DNA of 20,640 nucleotides, from positions 1 to 20,640 of the forward strand of contig JAKSPG010000005.1 of NCBI GenBank assembly GCA_024405075.1, written 5' to 3'. This DNA is from Elusimicrobiaceae bacterium. GTDB taxonomy: Bacteria; Elusimicrobiota; Elusimicrobia; Elusimicrobiales; Elusimicrobiaceae. This document shows positions 7,132 through 14,600 of the stretch, in pieces (position 1 is the first letter of the stretch; each line of letters begins with the position of its first letter). Both the position numbers and the translations under genes were made by a program. A model generated the notes under the pieces. It was not told the DNA's origin. It ran no database searches and saw only the letters and a program-made list of their open reading frames with translations.

Positions 7132-8076
7132 ATGAATCCCGCACGGATTGTTTTTCCCGGTTTTTGGTTTGGTCAAAGCGACCCGGCGCAAGCGCAGGAG
7201 TTGGCACGCCGCGGCGTGGGCGGGTTTTGCGTGTACGGCGGTACGGCCGCGCAAACGCTGGAGCTTACCCGGCAGTTAAACGAAGTTTCTCCTTATGGGA
7301 AATTATTGTTTTGCGCCGATATTAAAGAAGATTTAACAGAAGTTATTTCTGATGCCGTACCGCTACCTGCCAACGTGCAGGTGGCGCAATGTGACTCGGT
7401 GCAAGATGCCGCCTACCGCAAAGGGAATTTGCTGGGCCGTATGGCCCGCGCGGCGGGGATAGATTGGGTGTTGGCTCCGGTGGTAGATTTGGGATATGCC
7501 TCCCCTTCGTTTGGCGACGAGCCGTTTGCTTTAACGCGTGTAGCGGGCGATATGCTCGCCGGGCTTTCCAACGCGGGGGCGTTGAGCTGTTTGAAATATT
7601 TCCCGGGTGTATCGGGCGCGCTTAAAACCTTGCCGCAGTTGGAAGATGCCGAATTTGTACCCTACAAACATTTGTTCCGGCGCGCCGATGCCGTCATGCC
7701 TTCGGACATGCTTTTCCCCAATATAGACGATAATGCACAGGCCATGCTGTCGGACAAAATTTTAAAAGGACTTCTCAAAAAGCGGCTTAATTATAAGGGT
7801 TGCGTGGTGAGTTTCCCGCTGCACAAAGCGCGCCTTCGCTACGAAGAAGCCAGCGCGATTAAAATGTTGCACGCGGGGGTAGAAAATATTTTGGCCCCCA
7901 AACATCCCGAAAGCGTGATAGACGCCGTGGAGCGCGAAGTCCGCAAAGGCTCGCTGGTGGACCAGATCATGCAATCCATTTCCAGCCACGAGATGTTCAT
8001 CGGTAAAATTTCTTCCGGCCCGGAGCCGGAAAAAATAGAAGATGTTTTTAAAGCCGCCGAAAAAGCATTTAACTGA
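7132..8076 (+). CDS. GH3/NagZ-fold protein with missing catalytic residues (314 aa)
   Basis: The scaffold of bacterial beta-N-acetylhexosaminidase NagZ is recognisable: RRGVGGFCVYGG (26-37), AGIDWVLAPVVDLG (108-121), LKYFPG (154-159), ADAVMPSDMLFPNID (185-199) and LSDKILKGLLKKRL (206-219). The key sites are altered. KHFPGHG plus the following D-S-H loop, which supplies the acid/base His in NagZ, is shortened to KYFPGVSG. The SDDL segment that carries the nucleophile Asp reads S227-F-P-L230. The DQEGG segment reads DIKED. It is likely a non-catalytic relative, perhaps sensing or binding cell-wall sugars, but that is inference. No signal peptide is seen, so it is predicted cytosolic. A strong AAGGAG site lies in the 18-base gap after the upstream gene. 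Its stop codon abuts the convergent pilin stop with no spacer. Confidence 0.8.
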   Translation: MNPARIVFPGFWFGQSDPAQAQELARRGVGGFCVYGGTAAQTLELTRQLNEVSPYGKLLFCADIKEDLTEVISDAVPLPANVQVAQCDSVQDAAYRKGNLLGRMARAAGIDWVLAPVVDLGYASPSFGDEPFALTRVAGDMLAGLSNAGALSCLKYFPGVSGALKTLPQLEDAEFVPYKHLFRRADAVMPSDMLFPNIDDNAQAMLSDKILKGLLKKRLNYKGCVVSFPLHKARLRYEEASAIKMLHAGVENILAPKHPESVIDAVEREVRKGSLVDQIMQSISSHEMFIGKISSGPEPEKIEDVFKAAEKAFN

Positions 8077-8622
8077 TTATTGCAAAAAAGTATAAACTGC
8101 TGAATCGCTCCCGTAGATAATCCTCGTGCCTTGAAAAAGTTTCTTGCAAAACGAACCGTGTTCACTGATTTGATAGTTTCCGCTCCACAATTCGTGGCAT
8201 AAGAGCGTGTCTGGCCGTATAGACGGGCTTTCTGTTTCTTTCGCTATAATAAAGCCGCCACCTTTGTACTTGCCGGTTAAAGGGGTCACGATTACACTTC
8301 GATAATCGGAACCGTTGTCTTGGAATTCTAACGACCAGTCTGCATTGGAGCGGGCCTCTCCGTAGTAATTAGTATCGGCCTTAACGGTACCCGTCCAGGG
8401 GATATCCACACTTAATTCGTCAAACTGTCGGGGCCAAGTGCCGTTGGCTAAATAATAATTTTCCGCGGCTTGATACACGCTTTTAAGCAGTGTAATGGCT
8501 TGCATGGCTTTTGATTTTTCTACCGATTTTTGGTACTGCGGCAAGGCAATACTTGCCAAAATGCCGATGATAAGCACAACGACCAACAATTCAATAAGTG
8601 TAAATGCTTGTTTGTTTTTCAT
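8077..8622 (-). CDS. Type IV pilin-like prepilin (181 aa), second copy
   Basis: This is a paralogue of the pilin at 15-581. It has a six-residue leader ending in Ala, mature Phe1 at residue 7 in FTLIELLVVV, and Glu at mature position 5 (residue 11). The N-terminal helix and the stretch LPQYQKSVEKS match the other copy. The C-terminal thirds share the pattern of C142 and C159 bounding a short loop, while the middle and end differ. The start has AAGGAAAA about 8 bases upstream. The leader of roughly 120 bases is unusually long and contains an 82-base inverted repeat. The promoter has an 11-base A-run between its -35 and -10. It converges with the GH3-like gene at zero spacing, and no terminator is visible there. 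It may be a structural pilin or a minor pseudopilin. Confidence 0.9.
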   Translation of the reverse strand: MKNKQAFTLIELLVVVLIIGILASIALPQYQKSVEKSKAMQAITLLKSVYQAAENYYLANGTWPRQFDELSVDIPWTGTVKADTNYYGEARSNADWSLEFQDNGSDYRSVIVTPLTGKYKGGGFIIAKETESPSIRPDTLLCHELWSGNYQISEHGSFCKKLFQGTRIIYGSDSAVYTFLQ

Positions 8623-8644
8623 AAAAGTTTTCCTTAAATAATGT

Positions 8645-8726
8645 CGTCATACTACACTTGATTTAGAATCTCACCGCTTTCTAGAACAGAAATAAAGAGA
8701 GACCCCATACAAGCGCCGGGATGACG
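8645..8726. repeat. Degenerate 82-bp inverted-repeat (REP/MITE-like) element in the pilin leader
   Basis: The ends are CGTCAT (8645-8650) and ATGACG (8721-8726). A second mirrored pair, TCTC (8669-8672) and GAGA (8699-8702), sits at exactly the same distance (28 bases) from each end. CTTG/CAAG lie about 13 bases in on each side, and TTCTAGAA (8679-8686) is near the centre. The arms between these anchors are diverged. It resembles small intergenic palindromic repeats with GTCAT...ATGAC ends. Only one copy is seen in the window. Confidence 0.45.
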
Positions 8727-8750
8727 TCTTTATATTTTTGCTGACACTTT

Positions 8751-8778
8751 ATTATCGTTTTTTTTTTTGATATGTCAA
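8751..8778 (-). promoter_or_regulatory. Pilin promoter with A11 homopolymer in the spacer
   Basis: On the minus strand, a perfect TTGACA (8773-8778), a 16-base spacer and GATAAT (8751-8756, 5 of 6). Eleven of the 16 spacer bases are one A-run (T11 at 8758-8768 on the plus strand). The predicted transcript start is near 8744, giving a leader of about 120 bases that includes the inverted repeat. Homopolymers in this position underlie phase-variable promoters in other bacteria. Confidence 0.65.
8754..8772 (+). repeat. 19-base T11 motif, copy 1
   Basis: ATCG, then T11, then GATA. It is identical, and in the same orientation, to 20606-20624. Here it lies inside the pilin promoter spacer. Confidence 0.75.
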
Positions 8779-8879
8779 GCGGAATTTGGCTGGCTGTCAA
8801 AATTATAGCAGGGTGTGGAGCGTTCAAAAGGCGTGTAGTAGGGCGGTAGTGGGCTTGGCTATTTTTGTTTTACTGAAAA

Positions 8880-8908
8880 AAATACCCGCCGTAAACAGGC
8901 GGGTATTT
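8880..8908 (-). terminator. Intrinsic terminator of the YtxH-type gene
   Basis: An 11-bp stem AAATACCCGCC/GGCGGGTATTT with a 7-base loop. On the minus strand the stem runs into a T-rich tract (A-run at 8875-8882 on the plus strand). It lies 22 bases beyond the gene's end. Confidence 0.85.
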
Positions 8909-8930
8909 GCCATTTGTTCGTTGGGAAATT

Positions 8931-9239
8931 TTAGTCTTCCTTTTTAAATTTAGCAACGAGTTCGTCTTTGCGTTTGTTAAATTCTTTGACGAATTTTTCT
9001 TTGCCTTCGGCGATTTTTTCACGCGCCACTTCGGCTTGTTCTTTAATTTTGCCTTTTAATTCGTCGGTGTGTTCCAGCACGAGGTCCTTTTGTTCTTCGT
9101 ACGTGTCGTTCGCCCAACGTTTCAATTTGCGGCGGGTGGTTTCCCCTTTGGCAGGCGCGAACAGCACGCCCAGGGCAATCCCTGTTACGGCTCCTAATAA
9201 AAATGCAGCTAGTCCGGTTTCGGCATTTCGGTTACACAT
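8931..9239 (-). CDS. YtxH domain-containing small membrane protein (102 aa)
   Basis: It has one N-terminal hydrophobic helix (about 8-30) with the YtxH-type pattern GAVTGIALGVLFAPAKGE followed by TRRKL, then a long, highly charged Lys/Glu helix to the end that is likely coiled coil. Proteins of this type are inner-membrane anchored and often stress-related in Gram-positives; the molecular function is not established. The start is set by a strong AAAGGAGGGG site about 5 bases upstream. It is a single-gene unit with its own terminator, divergent from the nfn pair across a 93-base gap. No clear -35/-10 pair could be chosen in that A/T-rich gap. Confidence 0.8.
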   Translation of the reverse strand: MCNRNAETGLAAFLLGAVTGIALGVLFAPAKGETTRRKLKRWANDTYEEQKDLVLEHTDELKGKIKEQAEVAREKIAEGKEKFVKEFNKRKDELVAKFKKED

Positions 9240-9290
9240 AAAACCCCTCCTTTAGTTTGTATAATGTTATATAGATATTGTACAACAAAT

Positions 9291-9305
9291 GGGTAAATTT
9301 TACCC
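9291..9305. promoter_or_regulatory. Perfect 7-bp inverted repeat, possible operator
   Basis: GGGTAAA-T-TTTACCC sits in the divergent gap between the YtxH-type gene and nfnB, 27 bases ahead of the nfnB start. The near-zero loop makes it more like a dimeric protein-binding site than an RNA hairpin. No regulator is identified. Confidence 0.35.
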
Positions 9306-9332
9306 GCAAAAAAAGAATAAAGAGGTACTCTC

Positions 9333-10724
9333 ATGCCCAATCCGTCCTTGCCGCGCCAAAACGGCAAACAGCAAGATCCGTCAGTCCGCAAGAAAAATTT
9401 TGAAGAAGTCGCCCAAATTTTTACCAGAGAAGAAGCCCTGGCCGAGGCTGACCGCTGTCTGCATTGTAACAACGCACGTTGTCAGGCCAACTGCCCGGTA
9501 GGGGTACAAATCCCGGCGTTTATTGCGCTGGTTAAAGAAAATAAAGTAGGCGAGGCCCTTTCCAAAATCATGGAAACGAGTTTGTTGCCCGCTATTTGCG
9601 GCCGCGTTTGCCCGCAGGAAAAACATTGCGAAGGCAACTGTGTGTTAAAAGAAAAATTCGGCGCAGTTAATATCGGCATGCTGGAGCGTTATACAGCTGA
9701 CACGGCACGCAAAGAGGGACTTCTTACAACGCCCGTGTGTGCTAAACCCACCGGCAAAAAGGTGGCATGTATCGGCTCGGGTCCTTCGTCGTTGGCGGCG
9801 GCGGCGGAGTTAGCGCGCGCCGGCCACCAGGTAACGGTATTTGAAGCGTTGCACGCGTTTGGCGGCGTGCTTCGCTACGGGATACCGTCTTTCCGTTTGC
9901 CGCGCGAAGTGATTGATGCGGAAATTGAAACCGTCAAAGCCATGGGCGTTACGTTCAAAACGGACGTGTTAATTGGAGCAACGGAAAAAGTAGCCGACTT
10001 ATTAAACCAGTTGGCTGCCGGATACAGTGCGAGCGGGGCCGGGCTCCCCCCCCTGCTGGGTATTCCCGGTGAAAGTGCCGTAGGAGTCTATAGCGCGAAC
10101 GAATTTTTAACGCGCGTCAATTTAATGCAGGCCTATAAATTCCCGCAGACCGATACGCCTATTCAAATCGGCCACCGCGTGGTGGTGTTGGGCGGTGGCA
10201 ACAGCGCCATGGACGCCGCGCGCTGTGCCATGCGCCTGGGGCCGGAGGCCGTAACGGTAGCGTATCGCCGCAGCGCGGCCGAAATGCCCGCGCGCGCAGC
10301 TGAAGTGTTGCACGCAAAAGAGGAAGGGGTTGTGTTTGATTATTTGGTTACCCCTAAAGAGATTTTACAAGATGAAAACGGCCGCGTCAGCGGTATCAAA
10401 TGTACGCGCAACGAACTGGGCGCGCCGGATGCCAAAGGGCGCCGCCGCCCGGTGGAGATAGCAGGGTCGGAATTTGTACTCCCGGCCGATACGGTTATTG
10501 TGGCGATTGGCCAGCGGCCTAACCCGATCATCGCCAAAACCACGCCCGAACTTAAAACGACCGAGCGCGGTGTGCTTGCGTTGGACGACCAAGGCCGCAC
10601 CACCTTGCCCGGTGTGTACGCAGGGGGCGATATCATCCGCGGCGGCGCGACAGTGCTACTGGCCATGAAAGACGGCCTGGAAGCCGCCCACCGCATTAAC
10701 GCTTACTTGCAAGAGGGGAAATAA
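9333..10724 (+). CDS. nfnB: NfnB/GltA-like FAD-NAD(P) oxidoreductase, large subunit (463 aa)
   Basis: This flavoprotein with N-terminal iron-sulfur ligands belongs to the glutamate synthase small-subunit/NfnB/SudA family. Eight cysteines fit two [4Fe-4S] clusters: C42, C45, C50, C54 and C89, C93, C99, C103. The FAD dinucleotide fold is GSGPSSL (148-154), the second nucleotide site is GGGNSAMDAA (287-296), and GVYAGGDIIRGGATV closes the FAD site (427-441). Paired with the following NfnA-like subunit, it likely forms the cytosolic NADH-dependent ferredoxin:NADP oxidoreductase, an electron-bifurcating transhydrogenase of anaerobes. A sulfide dehydrogenase or NADPH-glutamate synthase role is the alternative. 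Near residues 228-238 the strand usually reading GYDAVFIxxGAGLP is shortened to GYSASGAGLP. The start has an AGAGGT site about 7 bases upstream. Confidence 0.88.
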   Translation: MPNPSLPRQNGKQQDPSVRKKNFEEVAQIFTREEALAEADRCLHCNNARCQANCPVGVQIPAFIALVKENKVGEALSKIMETSLLPAICGRVCPQEKHCEGNCVLKEKFGAVNIGMLERYTADTARKEGLLTTPVCAKPTGKKVACIGSGPSSLAAAAELARAGHQVTVFEALHAFGGVLRYGIPSFRLPREVIDAEIETVKAMGVTFKTDVLIGATEKVADLLNQLAAGYSASGAGLPPLLGIPGESAVGVYSANEFLTRVNLMQAYKFPQTDTPIQIGHRVVVLGGGNSAMDAARCAMRLGPEAVTVAYRRSAAEMPARAAEVLHAKEEGVVFDYLVTPKEILQDENGRVSGIKCTRNELGAPDAKGRRRPVEIAGSEFVLPADTVIVAIGQRPNPIIAKTTPELKTTERGVLALDDQGRTTLPGVYAGGDIIRGGATVLLAMKDGLEAAHRINAYLQEGK

Positions 10725-10725
10725 T

Positions 10726-11580
10726 ATGGAAGAAAATACCATTTTAGTAAAAGAATCTTTAAATAGTGCCGTTGTTAAATTTGTTATTTATAAACCGCTG
10801 ATTGCCAAGTCCGCGCGTGCGGGACAGTTCGTTATTTTGCGCGGGCGCGAAGGGGGCGAGCGCGTGCCCGTAACGCTGGTAGATTGGGACGCCAACAACG
10901 GGACTATTACCGTGATTATTCAGGCTATCGGTAAATCTACGTGTTTGTTTAATTCACTTAAGCAAGGTGAAAAATTTTTAAACGTCGCCGGCCCGCTGGG
11001 TACGCCCGTAGAGATAAAAAATTACGGTACGGTGGCAGTTGTTGGCGGCGGGGTAGGAATTGCCGAAGTGTATCCTATCGCCCGCGCATTAAAAGAGGCG
11101 GGCAACCGCGTGATTGCGGTGCTCGGCGCGCGCACGAAAGAGCTACTTATTTTGGAGCGCGAAATGACGGCTCTATGCGATAAAACCGTCTGCGCTACGG
11201 ACGACGGCTCGCACGGTTTAAAAGGCATGGTAACAGACGCGTTGCAAGCGTTGCACGACGGTGGCGAAAAAATAGATGCCGGGTTTGTTATCGGCCCGAT
11301 ACCGATGATGAAATTTACTTCGCGTTTAATGGAAAAATTAGGCACGGTATCTTACGCGAGTTTAAACCCCATTATGCTAGATGGTACGGGCATGTGCGGT
11401 TGTTGCCGTGTAACGGTGGAGGGAAAAGTGCGCTTTGCGTGTGTGGAAGGGCCGATGTTCCCTGCGCGGACGATTGATTTTGACGAACTCATCCGCCGTA
11501 CCGGCGAATACAAACCCCTTGAAAAACAAAGTTTGCAAGCGTTTGAAAAAGACCACGTTTGCAAGTGCGGCTTGCACTAA
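10726..11580 (+). CDS. nfnA: NfnA/SudB-like ferredoxin-NADP reductase subunit (284 aa)
   Basis: This is the small subunit partner of the upstream flavoprotein. It has an N-terminal FAD-binding barrel (RAGQFVILR at 31-39) and a C-terminal NAD(P) lobe with AVVGGGVGIAEVYPIA (104-119). The [2Fe-2S] motif is DGTGMCGCCRV (219-229), and its ligands would be D219, C224, C227 and C239. An Asp plus three Cys is the ligand set described for NfnA. C226 is an extra cysteine where Gly is usual. A CxC pair lies near the C-terminus (279-281). It starts one base after the nfnB stop, with AGAGGGG in the end of nfnB, so the two are co-translated. The pair ends at a strong terminator. Confidence 0.9.
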   Translation: MEENTILVKESLNSAVVKFVIYKPLIAKSARAGQFVILRGREGGERVPVTLVDWDANNGTITVIIQAIGKSTCLFNSLKQGEKFLNVAGPLGTPVEIKNYGTVAVVGGGVGIAEVYPIARALKEAGNRVIAVLGARTKELLILEREMTALCDKTVCATDDGSHGLKGMVTDALQALHDGGEKIDAGFVIGPIPMMKFTSRLMEKLGTVSYASLNPIMLDGTGMCGCCRVTVEGKVRFACVEGPMFPARTIDFDELIRRTGEYKPLEKQSLQAFEKDHVCKCGLH

Positions 11581-11597
11581 TGATACTTACTGTAACT

Positions 11598-11631
11598 AAA
11601 AACACCCCCGGGTTGCCCCAGGGGTGTTTTT
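11598..11631. terminator. Bidirectional terminator between nfnA and the J-domain giant gene
   Basis: The stem AAAAACACCCC pairs with GGGGTGTTTTT and encloses an inner GGG-TTG-CCC. An A-run on the left and a T-run on the right allow it to serve both converging genes. Confidence 0.85.
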
Positions 11632-11645
11632 ATGCGTATACAGAA

Positions 11646-14600
11646 TTAGTTGCTTTGCGGCGATACGTCCGGCAGGGTTTCTTCCAAGTCCCGGCGCGAT
11701 TCAATTTCGTATCCGTTGAGCAAGGTGGACATCTCGTTGTACAGTTGGCTGGCGCGCTGTTGGTAGCGTGCTTCCTTTTCCCGTACGGTGAGGGTGCGGG
11801 AATTTAAGATGTTCCGCAATTCTTGCTTGCTCGCTTGCCACAATGCGTTGCATGCATTAACGGCTTCTTGCCCGTAAGGAGCAAAGCGGCTGGGGAATAC
11901 GCCCTCATAGATACTAATTGTTTGTTGCCAATCTTCCTCTAAAAAGCGTTGGATGGTATCGTCACCGCGTTGGTCCCACGCTTTTAGCGTAGCATCTTCT
12001 TCGGCGGCGGCATAGAGCCGGTTAACCTCCTGCGTGAAGGTATTGATGACGCGGTTATAATCTGCCAGCGCGGCATTCACATCTTCCATTTGGTCAATCC
12101 GTTGCAGCTCGCTGCGTGTTTGGTTAAACAAGTTGACAATCCTTTCTTGTTGGACAGAATTGTAAATGGTGGCTTGCCCGATGATTTGCGCTTGCTGGTT
12201 TTCCAAGAACTGCAGGCTTGCCACAATACTGTCTTTGAGACTGGTGCGTTCCAGCGTTTCCCGGGTTTGTTGGAACGAAGCTTCAAATTCATTACGTGCT
12301 TCGTTGAAGCGTTTTTGGCGGCGCTTGGCGTTTTGAATTTGTTGTATTCCCTCCAACTGTTGGTGGTAATCCGTTAACAATTGAGCCATTGCCTGATACT
12401 GTTCGGCATAAGCGGGATCTTCCACAGCGGCTTGTTCGTAAGCAACGCGTTGCTGTTCGGCAAAGGCCAAATCGCCTCTTAAATCCCGGTTGAGGGGGAT
12501 TTGCTCTAACGCCCGGCTAAATTTGATTTTATTAGCCGCATATTCCACCTGTTCTCTTTCTGCAGCGGTTGTTCTAAAGGTGCCAAAAGTCGTTCTCAAA
12601 CCGTCGGCCAGCCACAGGAAAGAGGCCCCGGCCGATATTTCGGATTCGGTCGTGTAGTGGGCATTCAAGTCGGCCATGATGTCCGGGTAGGTCGGCTGGG
12701 TCGGCGCGGTGGGGAGATCTTCCGGGTCCGGTGTGAATACATCACCGTACAAGTCCATGAGTTCTTGAGAAGCTTGTTGGGTCCCTTCGGTCCGCATGCG
12801 GTTTTGAGCCGAATACGCCCAGCGGTCCAAAATCGGGAACGTGATACCGAAAGTTTTAAACATGGACCAGAAATTATTGATAACAGGGTTGCTGGCAAGA
12901 CGCACGGGGGCGCTCAGGAAGGCGTCAGCCTGTCCCGTATATCTTAAATGTTCAGCCAGTTGAGGGGCTAAGTCGCCACCGACGTTGCTGCCATTTACCC
13001 CGAATGCCTGGGCATCTTGAATGGGGTTAAAAGCACCGCCTTCGGGCAAACCCAATTCGGTTATTGTTTGATGTGGCGAAACAGCCAGCGGACAACCGCT
13101 TGCCGGGTCCGGATGCAGCGTGAAGGGCAATCCTTCCGCGGCTACCGGTTTGGTTAAATCCAACATGGTTTTGCCCAGTAATTCATCGTAAGCGGCTCGG
13201 CTGGCTACCTGCTGGCCTTTTATGGTGATAGTTTCGCCTTCTATCAGTTGTGTTAAATTCCTATATGCTTCATTAAAAATTTTGAAATTTTCTTCGGCAA
13301 TTTTTCGTTCTGCTTCTGGTAAGCCGACCACCTTATCCGGGTGATATTGTCGTGCCAACTTGAAGTAAGCTCTTTTAATTTCTTGTGCCGAAGCGTTGGG
13401 TTGAACTCCCAATACCTGGTAGTAGTTCGGCATAGTGCTTTCCAAAGAGGCCGCTTGCTGGTTCAAGGCCGTTGAAAATTGCTCAAACTCACGCGGAGTA
13501 ACCGCCCGCCATTGAGTACCGTCAAAGGCGTAGTAGTCAAACGAGCGCGAACCGGGGAACGGATATTTATCGGTCTGCAATCCACTGCTTGTCATCTGTG
13601 TTAGCAAAGCACCCAGCTGCTCTTCGGCCGATAACAAGGACACGTTCATTCCTTCGCTTTGGAGTATATACAACAACCGCGCTTTGCTAAGCGGCGAGTT
13701 GATGTTGGCCAGTGTAATCGGGCTAGCCAGACTGGGGAAGTTGCCGCCAAATGCATGGACGAGGTGGCTCGTCTGCGTACCGAAAGTGGAAGCATCAAAT
13801 TCCAAGAACGTAACGGGTTGCTTTACCAAACCTACCTCGGAGTTTAGCGCAATAGCGGCAGGCCGCTGGGAGATAAACGTAAATTTAGTCGGATCAGGGA
13901 TGTTACCGGTCCAGCTTTGCCACATGCGTTTCCAGAAAGGAGTGGCACCGGCTTGAGCTGTTGGCCCGGCGATATATCCAAACCCGCGGCGGGAGACCGG
14001 CATACTTATCCAGCCGGGTGTTGTTGTTGCAGCGGGGCCGACGTCAGCGGGGCTCGGAAGAGCGGTGGGGGGTTCCCCAATCGGTGCGGGCCCGGCGGAC
14101 GGGGTTGTGGACGGTGCGGTGGAGGGGCGCACCTGCTCCGTGCGGGTGGTCACTTCCGTGATACCTCTTTCGGCCAGCATTTCTTCCGCGCTTTGGCGGT
14201 AGGCCCAGCCTTGGCGAATTTTTCCACCAAAACGTTTGGCCGCTTTGCTCCACGCTTGGCGGAAGTTAAGGGCGTCTTTAAATCTAAATTCTTTTAATAC
14301 TTGCCAGCGTTGGGCCAACGAAAGGTTTTTCACTTCCGGGCCGATGCCGGCCCCGGCGCGGGCTTCCTGCATGGTTCTGGTCCAGGCGGCTCTGCGGGTG
14401 CTTACGCCGACTTTAAACCCCGCCCGGAACGCAGCTGGGCTGAACTGGACGACAGTCTTTAAGGCTTGGAAGGCCAGTTTGATTGCCTTGAAGATGAACA
14501 TCCACAGAACGGTATCTACGACTAAATTTACACCGGCTTCTTGGTTTTCCGCTTCTACTTTAAGCGGGTTGAGGATATTTTCGCTATAGACGGGAACGGT

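Noticed and set aside
10035..10043. C8 run in nfnB as a coding-region phase-variation tract
   Set aside because: The gene is a metabolic enzyme and the run simply encodes Leu-Pro-Pro-Leu; nothing else suggests switching.
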